NCBI GenBank assembly: GCA_964392985.1 | Contig: CAYMSF010000015.1 | Span: 1 to 64,000 of the forward strand | Origin: CAYMSF01 sp964392985 | Lineage (GTDB): Bacteria > Verrucomicrobiota > Lentisphaeria > Victivallales > Victivallaceae | Length of the DNA stretch: 64,000 nucleotides | Reading direction: 5' to 3' | Shown: positions 53,888 through 63,900 of the stretch, one piece after another | How the letters are laid out: each line of letters begins with the position of its first letter | How positions within the stretch are numbered: the first letter of the stretch is position 1 | Program-made: the position numbers and the translations under genes | Notes under the pieces: generated by a model | Told to the model about the DNA's origin: nothing | The model's database searches: none | The model's input: only the letters and a program-made list of their open reading frames with translations

Positions 53888-55732
53888 TTATCTTTTTAAT
53901 GCGTTCTGTACTAACATAACACAAAGTTTCTCAAAAGAAATGCCGGCCTGGAGCGCGGCTTTCGGTACCAGACTGCTGGAGGTAAATCCCGGCAGACTAT
54001 TCCCCTCAAGCACAAATAATTTATCGTCAGGCGTAACAAAAATATCAACGCGGAGAATATCTCTGGCGCCCGATGCACGATAAAACTCCAAGGCAATTTG
54101 CTGTGCTTGATGTTGTAGCGGCACACTGACATTTACGGGTGGGCAGAAATATTTCGTTTCGCCTTGCGAATGAGTGTATTTAGCATCATAGTCATAAAAT
54201 TTCCCGGGTACTTGAATTTCGATTACCGGCAAAGATCGACCATTGATGATACCGGCGGTCGTTTCAATACCTTTAATGAATTTTTCTACCAGCAATGTAT
54301 TATCGTATTGAAATGCTTCATCAAGTGCAGAATCCCACTTATCCAGAGTATCGACAATAACAATGCCGACGGTTGAACCCTCTTTCGGTGGTTTTACCAC
54401 GACTGGACAGGAAAGATTGTCAGGAAATTTTCTATTATCTTTGGTAACTACCGACCAGGGTGAGGTTGGAATTTTATGCTCTTCCATCAGTTGTTTGCTC
54501 TTTATCTTGTCAATAATTATTGCACTGGCACAACTACCGCTGCCGACGAAACGCAAGCCGGCATCTTCCAATGCACGTTGAATTTCACCATTTTCACCAA
54601 AACCGCCATGTAAAACGGGAAATACAACATCGGCATCACGCATTTCCTGAGTGATGCTGGTATCGCTGACATCAATTTCAGTAACTTCGTATCCGGCGGT
54701 GCGCAATGCTCTGGCAACACCGGCGCCGGATTCAAGCGATACTGCGCGCTCGCTACTGGTACCCCCCTTCAAAACAGCAATTCTGGGTCTTTTTATGGCT
54801 TTGTTCATCATATCAAGAGTAGCAGAATTGGCAAAACAAACTTCAGGAGATAAATAAAACCCGGTCTTCTCCGCGACCAGTTGGCGCACTTTGCAGGTAA
54901 GATCAACAAAATCTGCCTCCGACGCATGATCAGTATTGATAAAGTAATTGGCATGTTGCTGGCTGACGATAATTTTACCGGATTTCATCTCTTTGCCGCC
55001 CGCCTGATCAATAAGCCGTCCAGCAGGGTCAATCGGTGAAACATTTCTAAAAACACAACCGCAGGAACGGCCTCTGGGTTCATTCGCCCGGCGGGTTTTC
55101 AATTCGCCACTTATTTTTTGCAACTCCTGATTTCGCTCAACTTCAGGCAAGGCGAAAATTGCGCCGGTCAAAATAACATTTGGGGGAATTGAAGAATTAC
55201 GATATTGCCACTGGATATCGCTACCGGCTGCCGACCATGGGTTACCCTCAAGATCAAAACCGCAGAGTTCAATGGTAACATCACCAATGGCAATATTATG
55301 GGCGCTGGCATTCATGACAAGAGCTCCGCCGACGGTACCAGGGATACCGCTCAATGGCGCAATGCCGCCAAATCCTTTTTTTGCACAGGAATTAACCAGA
55401 TCGGACAATCGAACTCCGGAGCCGGCAGTAACATGTTTTCGCCCTATCTTGATTCTAACAAAATCATTTTGGCACAAACGTATAACCAGGCCAGGGAAAG
55501 CAGCATCCATGCCAGCCAGGTTTGTTCCTCCTCCGATTGTCAGGACGGGAATTCCGCGTTTATGACAATAATGCAACAGATGCACCAGCGAAATGTCATC
55601 GGTAGGTTCAGCCAAAACCGGTATTTCACCACCGACACCGAGTGATGTTACCTCGTGCCAACTAACGTCATATTTGATGGGCAATAAGGGAAACGCTTGT
55701 TCAAATTCATCGTTGTTCCGTAGCGGATTCAT
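53888..55732 (-). CDS. MurB-Ddl fusion (UDP-N-acetylenolpyruvylglucosamine reductase / D-Ala-D-Ala ligase)
   Basis: A 614-residue bifunctional cell-wall enzyme. Residues 1-305 are MurB: FAD-binding GGGTNLAG and LSGIPGTVGGALVMNA, SCGCVFRN with the proton-donor position held by Cys226 instead of Ser, and LSPEVCF with the late glutamate. Residues 315-614 are Ddl: RIAVLKGGTSSERAVSLESG, VFPVLHGGFGENGEIQ, VVVKPPKEGSTVG, ILRVDIFV and FVLEGNSLPGFTSSSL. No internal stop or start with a ribosome binding site separates the parts. Chlamydiae fuse Ddl to MurC instead. The fusion would channel two non-consecutive steps of precursor synthesis. AAGGA precedes the ATG. Confidence 0.92.
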   Translation of the reverse strand: MNPLRNNDEFEQAFPLLPIKYDVSWHEVTSLGVGGEIPVLAEPTDDISLVHLLHYCHKRGIPVLTIGGGTNLAGMDAAFPGLVIRLCQNDFVRIKIGRKHVTAGSGVRLSDLVNSCAKKGFGGIAPLSGIPGTVGGALVMNASAHNIAIGDVTIELCGFDLEGNPWSAAGSDIQWQYRNSSIPPNVILTGAIFALPEVERNQELQKISGELKTRRANEPRGRSCGCVFRNVSPIDPAGRLIDQAGGKEMKSGKIIVSQQHANYFINTDHASEADFVDLTCKVRQLVAEKTGFYLSPEVCFANSATLDMMNKAIKRPRIAVLKGGTSSERAVSLESGAGVARALRTAGYEVTEIDVSDTSITQEMRDADVVFPVLHGGFGENGEIQRALEDAGLRFVGSGSCASAIIIDKIKSKQLMEEHKIPTSPWSVVTKDNRKFPDNLSCPVVVKPPKEGSTVGIVIVDTLDKWDSALDEAFQYDNTLLVEKFIKGIETTAGIINGRSLPVIEIQVPGKFYDYDAKYTHSQGETKYFCPPVNVSVPLQHQAQQIALEFYRASGARDILRVDIFVTPDDKLFVLEGNSLPGFTSSSLVPKAALQAGISFEKLCVMLVQNALKR

Positions 55733-55910
55733 TATTGCATTCCTTTAATTTGTTCTATTTAATTTATGATTTTAATTACAAAAAAGTGTCATGTTATAAA
55801 GTTTTATAAATATACTCCATAAAGTTGTTAAATATTAACACCACAACTATAATTTTCCGTGAAGATTCGCAATGGTTGTTAGTTGCGGGAAAATATTGGA
55901 TAGTGCATAA

Positions 55911-56294
55911 TTACTTTTTCTGATAAACATCTTCTGGATTGAACACACGTTCTCCGACAATTTCTAATTCACCGGATGAAGTCAGTCTGCGGAAAAAACA
56001 TGTTTTATATCCTTCGTGACAGGCGGCGCCGCCAATTTGGTCGACCTTAAAAATCACGGTATCGTCATCACAATCGATGAGTATTTCCTTGACTTTTTGT
56101 ACATTGCCTGAAGACTCGCCCTTTTTCCATAGTTTCTGGCGGGAGCGCGACCAGTAGGTGGCATTTCCGGTTTTCAGTGTTTCGCTCCAGGCAAGCTCAT
56201 TAATATAAGCCAACATCAATACTTCGCCAGTCTGCCAATCTTGAGCAATAGCTGGAATCAGACCGTCACCTTTGGCAAAATCCAATTTATTCAT
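55911..56294 (-). CDS. hisI: phosphoribosyl-AMP cyclohydrolase
   Basis: Third step of histidine biosynthesis. 127 residues, without the fused HisE domain. Signatures are LIPAIAQDWQTGEVLMLAYIN, ATYWSRSRQKLWKKGESSGN and the metal-binding DCDDDTVIFKVDQIGGAACHEG followed by CFFRR; parts are cited separately. The start at 56294 is chosen because AAGGAT lies upstream and the homologous region begins there; the frame continues to 56363 with a hydrophobic leader that has no counterpart in HisI. It is a lone his gene here. Confidence 0.93.
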   Translation of the reverse strand: MNKLDFAKGDGLIPAIAQDWQTGEVLMLAYINELAWSETLKTGNATYWSRSRQKLWKKGESSGNVQKVKEILIDCDDDTVIFKVDQIGGAACHEGYKTCFFRRLTSSGELEIVGERVFNPEDVYQKK

Positions 56295-56614
56295 TCTATG
56301 TTTATCCTTGTTTGAATCAACGGTTACAGCATACATAAAAAATAACAGAAACAATAATATCACCGATACTCATCTTTTTCATGTCTGGAATCGGTTTTTT
56401 TTAAAAAAAAGTGACGATGTTCAAGCATAAGAACATAATCGCAGAAAAACGTCAAATAATTCAATCGCGGCAATACAGTCAATTATTGGAGTGGCGGGAA
56501 TGAATTTATATGTATATTCGGCGCTGTCAAGTTTGAATTTTAAAACAGATTGCTAATATCTTTTTCAGTATACCAGTATGTTTTCCCTGGTATCAATAGC
56601 GCACAAATGGTCTT

Positions 56615-56829
56615 AGGAGCTGTCCCAAAATAACCTTTACATCTTCATGATTCTCCCGGACGCCTTTGTGTTTGCCGGCATTTAAAGTACCTAAAGCCCT
56701 GGTCGCCTTTGGCGCCGCCTCCGGCGGCTTGACAAGCAAGCAGGGATGCTTGCAGTACTCTTTGGCAATCCACAAAATCATCCCGGGATATTTCGCGAAA
56801 CCTGTAAAGTTTATTTCTTAACAACTCCT
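56615..56829. mobile_element. 215-bp MITE-like element
   Basis: Terminal inverted repeats of about 30 bases: left aggagctgtcccaaaataa, right (reverse complement) aggagttgttaagaaataa, with 14 of 19 identical, and the next bases ctttaca are shared too. The interior is noticeably more GC-rich than its surroundings (gcctttggcgccgcctccgg). It contains a 62-codon leftward frame (56593-56781) with no transposase signature, which I take as accidental. The outer TT/TTA on both sides may be a target duplication. It looks like a non-autonomous element mobilised by a transposase elsewhere. It lies in the 616-base gap between hisI and the next gene; the remainder of that gap (56295-56614, 56830-56910) shows nothing else. 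Confidence 0.6.
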
Positions 56830-56910
56830 TAATCCAAAACCGGATAGAAATTCTGTCATCCTGTCTTTAAATTTTCGCTCATTATTATGGAGTATGTTAC
56901 CGTTGCGCTG

Positions 56911-57516
56911 TCAGTTTTCAACCGTAATCTTTTTATTATTGCCATCAGTTTTAGCCGTGGCATCATCTTCTTCAACGCGTTCCTGCGCTACCTGGTGTCC
57001 GGCATCGTCTTTCATTTCAGTGTCATTTTCAGTTTTATCATTTTTTATTTTACTGTTAGACTCCACCCATTCCTTGTCGGCATCAGCCTTATCTTTGAGA
57101 TATTTTTCTTTCATCTGCCGCTGTTCGTCCGTGGAAAGATTGCCTTGGTTTAGTTTTGCCTGTTCTTTCTGCCGCTTTTTATCCAGTTGATCTTTCGAGG
57201 TTTTTATTTTTTCCCAGTCATTTGAATTTATTTCCGAATTATTTCTCGTCGTATTTTTGTTTGCGGAGTCACCGACAACCACGCCGGCGCCGGAATTTTT
57301 ACTTATTGCCGGTCTCATAGAAAAATCAAGTTTATTCGCGTTGCCCTGATAACCTTGACTGTCTCTGCCAGTACGGCTTTCAAAAACTTTATCAGATTGA
57401 CTTTTGGTTCTGGAATACAGATTGTAAAAAGGAGAAAATACAATTAACACAATCAGCAGAAAAGTTATTTTAAATTCAGGGCAATGATATCCGATATTAT
57501 TTTTTATAATATTCAT
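56911..57516 (-). CDS. hypothetical exported charged low-complexity protein
   Basis: A 201-residue protein of unknown function. An N-terminal hydrophobic segment (KITFLLIVLIVFSPFYNLY, residues 16-34) acts as signal or anchor. The rest is highly charged and probably disordered or helical, rich in Lys, Asp, Glu, Asn and Gln (DQLDKKRQKEQAKLNQGN, EMKDDAGHQVAQERVEEDD). There is no recognised domain. GGGGAT precedes the ATG. It stands alone between the MITE-like element and the receiver-kinase gene. Confidence 0.6.
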   Translation of the reverse strand: MNIIKNNIGYHCPEFKITFLLIVLIVFSPFYNLYSRTKSQSDKVFESRTGRDSQGYQGNANKLDFSMRPAISKNSGAGVVVGDSANKNTTRNNSEINSNDWEKIKTSKDQLDKKRQKEQAKLNQGNLSTDEQRQMKEKYLKDKADADKEWVESNSKIKNDKTENDTEMKDDAGHQVAQERVEEDDATAKTDGNNKKITVEN

Positions 57517-57767
57517 TATTATATCCCCGCTTTATAGTTATTCCGTGCAAAATATTTTAAGTAGTGTAGACCTTACCAAATTTAAACGCAACAGGATTGA
57601 TAATATTGTTGAATAATCCGGATATTGCAGCCAATCTTGAAATAACGGCATGTATAATGAATCAATTTATAAAATTGATAATCTGCCTGAACCTTAATAA
57701 ATTGAAACAGAAAAATTACTGTTGAAGTACATTAACAAGTAATCATATCCATAAAACCGGCAAGGAA

Positions 57768-59624
57768 TCAACGCTTGCTACGGGATGCAGGGGTAAAAAA
57801 GTCAGATGAACCACAACTTGGACATTTATGGACCTTCTCCGCGAGTTTTTCGTAGTCTTCCCTGGTCAACTTGTCGGCATTTTTAATTTCCGGCAGGGGA
57901 AATACATAGGAACAGCGCCGGCACTTTACTGCAGGCACTGATGCTCCCCCGCATCGGGTACATTTTGCGCCTTCCAAATTCTTTTCCTGTCTCTCGCCAA
58001 CATTACCGCACTTTTTACAAATCATTGTGATAGACGCGGGTGAGACCAAAACCGGCGGCGGCTCATCATTCTCATAAAAGACATAATATCCAAGAATACC
58101 GGCAAAGACAGAAACAAGTATTACCATTATAGAGAGGACAACAATCTTCAACTGCATGCTCGTCAAAGAACGCAAAGCGTCAATCAAACTACCTACTTCA
58201 GCAAGTTGAGAGGTAAGCTTTCTACCGCCGCGACGATTAAAAATCGGCATTTTGCTCAAACGTTTTTCCAGGAAAGAAGAGGAAACTGTCAGCTGTGCAG
58301 TTTTAAGCATATCCGCAACCGTTTCTTCGGCTTCGGGTGTTTCTTCGCCCTCAATTCTCGCCACCCTGCCTATTCCGGTCTTCTGGGCAACACGAACTTG
58401 ATTTTCACGGCAACGGGAATAGTCAATCAAGGTGGCGAAAACTTCTTCAAGTTCAGCTTCATTGGGACGTAATTGAGGGTCTTTGTCCAGCATGGCCAAA
58501 ACCGTATCAGACATGAATGGAGAAATATTGCGGTCAATATCGTGCAGTGAAGGCGGCATCAAATTTACTTGACGGAACATCCCGACTGACGGGCGTTCAG
58601 AATCAAAAGGATTATCACCGGTCAAACCTTGATAAAGGCAGATACCCAAACTGTAAATATCACTCTTCGATGAGAGTTCAGCTTGCAACGTAAGGTATTC
58701 CGGAGAAACATATGCCGAGGTACTCCATATTTCAGTGTTTAAAGGAGTGCTGTCATGATTCCGCGGGGCTACGACACCAAAATCACCCAGTTTATACCCG
58801 CCCTTGCCTTTTAATATATTCCCGGGTTTTACGTCCAGGTGTAAAATACTGTTATCGCGGAAAGTTCTTATTGCGATGACGATATCATGTCCGATCTGCG
58901 CAGCTTCAAGTTCAGTCAGCCGCCGCCGTTTCAACATGGTCTGCAAATCGCCTTCCGGGGCAAATTCCTCAATCAGATACACGCGGTCGAGAAATTTACC
59001 AATATCAAAAATCTTTAAAACATACGGTGAGTTAAAAGTACTGATTTTTTGTGCGGCGCTGACAAAATAGTTGACGAGAAGTTCATCGGCGAACATTTCG
59101 CGCATCAACTTCATAACATACTTTTTATCTTTAGTTTCAAGGTCTGCGACTAAAAACGATGTGGAATGCCCGCTGTAACCGATGAGTTTTTCAATGCGAT
59201 ACTTATCCTGCACCACCATCTGTTCTTTGACCAGCTCAAAATCTTTACGATGCAATGCAGAAATGCCGAGGAATGTTTTTAACTTGGCAACAAGGTGTGC
59301 CTCTTTGACGGGCTTTACCAGATAGTCGTTGGCTCCGGCATTCAGACCGTTCAATATATCCCCTTCTTCATCGAGGGCGGAGACAATAATTATCGGTACA
59401 GAAATCCCTTTGGAATGCAACCGTATTTCCTTGCATGCCTGCAAACCGTCCATACCAGGCATGTCAACGTCAAGAATAAGCAAATCGGCTGATTTACTGA
59501 GAAATGCGTCCACCGCCTCTTTGCCATCGTTGCACAATATGACTTCATGCCCGAGCGAAACCAGCATGTTTTCATACGATTTTCTAACGATTAAACTATC
59601 ATCTGCGACTAATATCCGAGCCAT
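57768..59624 (-). CDS. receiver-Ser/Thr kinase-zinc ribbon membrane signalling protein
   Basis: A 618-residue single-chain signalling protein. Residues 1-120 are a response-regulator receiver with phospho-acceptor Asp52 (LLILDVDMPGMDG) and lysine in YLVKPV. Residues 140-395 are a Hanks-type kinase: modified glycine loop LIGYSGHSTSF, lysine VMKLM (172), HLDVKPGN (Asp264) and DFG (281-283). A membrane helix at about 505-530 precedes a C-terminal domain with four Cys-x2-Cys pairs (CKKCG, CTRCGG, CRRC, CPSCG) forming zinc ribbons. It could turn phosphorelay input into Ser/Thr phosphorylation. The zinc domain is extracytoplasmic if the single helix crosses once. Probably a partner of the hybrid kinase at 60921. 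Confidence 0.9.
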   Translation of the reverse strand: MARILVADDSLIVRKSYENMLVSLGHEVILCNDGKEAVDAFLSKSADLLILDVDMPGMDGLQACKEIRLHSKGISVPIIIVSALDEEGDILNGLNAGANDYLVKPVKEAHLVAKLKTFLGISALHRKDFELVKEQMVVQDKYRIEKLIGYSGHSTSFLVADLETKDKKYVMKLMREMFADELLVNYFVSAAQKISTFNSPYVLKIFDIGKFLDRVYLIEEFAPEGDLQTMLKRRRLTELEAAQIGHDIVIAIRTFRDNSILHLDVKPGNILKGKGGYKLGDFGVVAPRNHDSTPLNTEIWSTSAYVSPEYLTLQAELSSKSDIYSLGICLYQGLTGDNPFDSERPSVGMFRQVNLMPPSLHDIDRNISPFMSDTVLAMLDKDPQLRPNEAELEEVFATLIDYSRCRENQVRVAQKTGIGRVARIEGEETPEAEETVADMLKTAQLTVSSSFLEKRLSKMPIFNRRGGRKLTSQLAEVGSLIDALRSLTSMQLKIVVLSIMVILVSVFAGILGYYVFYENDEPPPVLVSPASITMICKKCGNVGERQEKNLEGAKCTRCGGASVPAVKCRRCSYVFPLPEIKNADKLTREDYEKLAEKVHKCPSCGSSDFFTPASRSKR

Positions 59625-59773
59625 GATTATGCCCCATCATTAATTATTACGACAGCATACCCAATTAGAATACTCCGGAGTAATCCAATATTCAAATAAA
59701 ATTTATAAATCGTTAATGATAATCTTAATTTTAAAAAATCCACTGTTCAAATTACCAGAGGTGACACTACAGG

Positions 59774-60196
59774 CTATTCCACCTTATTTTCATGATGCGC
59801 TTTGTAGTAGTCAGCAAGTTTCTGATCATCATGGACAATATGCGCTGCAAACCATTGTTCAACCCAGTCGCCGGCATTTTCTGCAAACTCGCTTATATCC
59901 GGAGCTGTCTTCAGCTTTTCCGACATTTCCTCCAGCTTAGCGCGGAAATCGTCATGCCGGTCGACATGTTCTTGATAATCCGGATAATCAATTGAACGCA
60001 TAAAAAACTCCTCAGCATCAAAATGCTCGACGGAGTAGTCTATAATCTGGGAGAAAAATTCATTTATCTCGGACAATAAAATATTATCAAGCATACAAAG
60101 ATCAACAAATTCATCAATAAGTGCGTGATAGTGGGCATGCTGACTATCCAAGGCAACTATGCCTATTTCAGGCCATTTATTCTCAGTTTTTTTCAT
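59774..60196 (-). CDS. bacteriohemerythrin
   Basis: A 140-residue four-helix O2-binding protein. All seven di-iron ligands are in place: His20 (DSQHAHYH), His58 and Glu62 (EHFDAEE), His77 and His81 (HVDRHDDF), His119 and Asp124 (HIVHDD). Spacing equals that of single-domain bacterial hemerythrins. It is cytoplasmic and may store, sense or deliver oxygen. AAGGAT lies upstream of the ATG. It lies between the receiver-kinase and the nickel superoxide dismutase genes, all on one strand, suggesting an oxygen-response cluster, although each has its own spacer of 150-170 bases. Confidence 0.92.
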   Translation of the reverse strand: MKKTENKWPEIGIVALDSQHAHYHALIDEFVDLCMLDNILLSEINEFFSQIIDYSVEHFDAEEFFMRSIDYPDYQEHVDRHDDFRAKLEEMSEKLKTAPDISEFAENAGDWVEQWFAAHIVHDDQKLADYYKAHHENKVE

Positions 60197-60369
60197 ATAA
60201 TCATCCTTAAATTGTCAGGCAATTGTAAAACTTTTAACTTACCAGCTACCACTAAATTCAACAACTTCAAAAGATATTATAACATAAATAATAAAAAAAA
60301 CAACCTGAAAAATTAATTATGCCATGGTACGGTATGATTCTACAGGAAAATTGGTATGACTGCATCAAT

Positions 60370-60825
60370 TTAATGTTTATGTTCAAAAATTGAATTAAGT
60401 TCAAGTGACAATGACCGCAGTTTTGAGACATTTTGTAAAGCAAGTGACTGTTTACACTTCATCGCTGAAATAATAATTTCATGCAGGATGGTGATTTTTT
60501 TGACATAAACAGCATATTCCGGACTGTTTTTATCGGCGACCGGCTTGACGCGCTGGGTCATGAAATATTCTGTTACCGTTGCTTGAATATTCCCGGCATG
60601 TTTGTCCTTAGTGTTTATCCATCTGACCAGTTGATTATAGTCAATGATCTTTTCGTTTTGAATACGGACAATTTCATTAATAGATTTTTCAATTGTAACA
60701 ATATCTTCTTGAATCGCATCCAAACGCATACCATCGTCATAAATACCACAAGGTACCTGACAATGGGCAAACATTGCAATACCGGCAAACAGCATCATTA
60801 CGGTCACAACAATTTTCTTAAACAT
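60370..60825 (-). CDS. sodN: nickel superoxide dismutase with Sec-type signal peptide
   Basis: Converts superoxide to O2 and H2O2 at a nickel centre. The protein has 151 residues. A signal peptide (MFKKIVVTVMMLFAGIAMFA, residues 1-20) directly precedes the hook HCQVPCGIYDD. Cleavage after Ala20 would expose His1, Cys2 and Cys6, exactly the nickel ligands of NiSOD. The mature four-helix domain continues DYNQLVRWINTKDKHAGN and YFMTQRVKP, typical of marine-type NiSODs, at about 131 residues. No separate SodX peptidase gene lies nearby, so maturation may rely on signal peptidase. GGGGGT provides the ribosome binding site. Confidence 0.92.
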   Translation of the reverse strand: MFKKIVVTVMMLFAGIAMFAHCQVPCGIYDDGMRLDAIQEDIVTIEKSINEIVRIQNEKIIDYNQLVRWINTKDKHAGNIQATVTEYFMTQRVKPVADKNSPEYAVYVKKITILHEIIISAMKCKQSLALQNVSKLRSLSLELNSIFEHKH

Positions 60826-60920
60826 GATACCCCCATCTTTCAGTTGTTTACAACGTGATACATTTTATAGCGAAATACTGCTCAAAATACCTGTATTACG
60901 ACCGGCGGATTATTTATTTT

Positions 60921-63900
60921 TTAAAAATACTTATTAACCAACTCCGCCAATGCAGTCTGACCGAAAGGTTTGGCAATATAATCATTGCACCCTGCGGCAA
61001 TGGCGGCATCTCTTTCGCCGGCAAGCGCGTAGGCGGTCTGCGCGATAATAATGACTTTCTTATTGAATTTCCTGATTTCCCGCGTTGCATCATAGCCATT
61101 CATACCCGGCATTTTAATATCCATAAGTATCAAATCAATATCGGAATGATTACGGCTGAGTTGTACGGCATCAATGCCGTTGGCGGCCCGCAGCATTTCC
61201 CTGCAGTAATTTTTTGTTGCTATTGAAACCAGCATTTCCGAGGTTTCATCGTCATCGGCAATTAATATCTTCAATTTTTTATCATCATTGATTGTACCAT
61301 TGGCAGTAACCGTGTCATCGCACTCGTCATGGTCTTCACGTTCAACATTGTAAGGAATGGTAAAAAAGAATGTCGTCCCCTTGCCTTCTTCACTTTCCAG
61401 CCATATCCTGCCCCCGAGCATTTCAACGAAAGCTTTGGAAATAGACAATCCCAATCCAGATCCCTCAAAAACTCTGGTATCGCCAATGTCCGCCTGAACG
61501 AAGCGGTCAAAAACGGCTTCCTGCCGGTCAGCCGGAATACCAATCCCGGTATCTTTAACATAAAATTCCAAATACTGGTCTTTTTTAACATAACCGAACT
61601 TAATTGAACCGCCGTTGGTGAATTTAATAGCATTTTTAACCAGATTAGTCAAAATTCCATAAATTTTTTCCCGGTCAGTTATTATTACCGCAGCTTTTTT
61701 AGGCAGTCCTGCCTTGAATGAAATCTGTAATCCCTTCTCTTCAGCCTCCATTTTGAAAAAGGCATAAATGTAATCAAGCTGCTCATTGACATTCGTCATG
61801 TCAAGGGATAAATCCATTTGGCCCGATTCAACTTTAGAGATATTGATGATATCGTTAATCGTGTTCAGCATGCGGTCGCCGCTCTTTTCGATGATGCTGA
61901 TATACTCCTGCTGTTGTTCTCCGGATAATCTCTGTTCTTTAAGCAGTGCGGCAAACCCGAGAATGCCATTCATCGGTGTCCTGATTTCATGGCTCATATT
62001 GGCAAGGAACGCTGACTTCAACCGGTCACTTTCTTCCGCTTTTTCTTTAGCACGAACCAGTTCAATTTCTGCATTTTTAAATGAAGTGATGTCTTCCACC
62101 GTTACAACTACATGCCTGCGGTTATTGATTAACACCGGTTCAATATTGACATTCAACCAGAACTGGCGCTCACGGCCGTTCAGCAAAACGGAATACTGTA
62201 TTTCAACACCGTGAATGAATATGCCAGATTCCAATACTTGAATAATGCCTTTGCGCAATTTACAGTCAGCGCATGCTGAAGATAATCCGCAACCATTTTT
62301 TGCCTCAAAACTGTTGATACAACCCAATCCGCAACCGCAACAATGTTGAACAATCTGATCATGTTCCCTTGAAAAAATCCGCGATGCTTCTGCATTGGCA
62401 TTCAATATCATGGTTTTGTCATCCATCAGAAGCATGCCAACCGGTGTTGAAGCAAATATCGCTCTCATATTTTCCTGCTCGGTACGGATTAACAAATCGT
62501 CCCGCTTGCGATGCTCAAGATTCATCAATATCTGAGCAAAGACCATCAGCAATTGCTGTTCGTTGTCAGAAAAGTGATAATGATGTTTCACGGAATCAAA
62601 GCCGATAAATCCCTCACATTCGTTATTTTCCCAAATCGGTACCGTCATCAGACTCTTTATGCCTTGCGGTTCCAACACCTCTCGCAATCCACCAGGCGGC
62701 AAAGCAAGCACATCTGGAATAGTAACCGGTTGCCCGCGGCGATGCGCGACAACCCAATCTGCCATGATCGAGAGCGGCACTGCCTGCAATTCATTAATCT
62801 GCGGTGCGATACCTTCAGCACACCATTCTACGGTATTGCAGCAAGTTTGTCGTTCAAAGTCATAGGTAAAAACATAAACCCGGTCAACATCAAAGAATTG
62901 AGCCAGTTCACCCAGTGAAGTCTGAATTACAGATTCAATATTCTCCAGCGGCACATTAATATATTTTGAGGAAATATCAACCATCAACCGCTGCAAACGA
63001 TACTGGAATTGCAGTTTTTCTTCTGCCAGCTTGCGTTCCGTGATATCAATATATGTTCCCAGTACACCACTGATTTCCCCTTTAGCATTGTAAAGTGGCA
63101 ACTTACTGGTCAAGAGTGTAATAATTTTACCATCTGGAGTTTTCTGTGGTTCTTCGACAAGAAGCTTTGGACAACCGCTTTCGATGACTTGAACGTCATC
63201 GCTCCGGTAAGAATCGGCAAATTCACGCCAAGGCATCTGAAAATCATCTTTCCCGATAATATCATTCGGAGTAGCAAATCCTGCATCCCGGGCGAACATT
63301 GAATTGCAACCAAGGAAAACAAGATTCTTGTCTTTCCAAAAAACCCGGATGGTGATTGCATCCATAATACCTTCGATAAACTGCTTTGATTCACGCAACG
63401 CCTCCTCTGCCAGTTTGCGTTCGGTGATGTCATAAAATATAACCAGATGACCAACCTCTTCCCAACCCGAAATAGAAGCGGCTCTGACTAATACAGTTTT
63501 ACTGGAGCCATTTTTGCATTTTACCGTTAGTTCAAGCGGGTTGAATTCGTTACCTGACTGTTTTGCGTCTTCATATCTTTTCTGCCACGCATCAATTACC
63601 CATTGACGATATTCATGGTCAGGATAAGCTTTGACCCGCCATTGATCAAGAGATGTAATATCATCCTGATTGTAACCGAACGTTTTAGTGAACGCCGGAT
63701 TCAGGGATGTAACGTGCTGGTGTCGATCATTCAAAGCCATCGGTACTGGAGACGCATTGATAATTGCACGCAGTCTCGCTTCGTTTTCTGCAACCGCTTT
63801 ATTCTGTGAGCGAATACTCTTGTCAGTGCGTAACAAAAGCACATAGATAAAAGTCATAAGAATTACAAAAAGTAATGCCCCGGCAGTTATACCTATCGTC

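Noticed and set aside
56295..56363. N-terminal hydrophobic extension of HisI
   Set aside because: HisI is cytoplasmic, the homologous part starts at 56294, and a ribosome binding site lies there.
56593..56781. 62-codon frame inside the MITE-like element as a gene
   Set aside because: No transposase motif and it crosses the element's end; treated as accidental coding potential.
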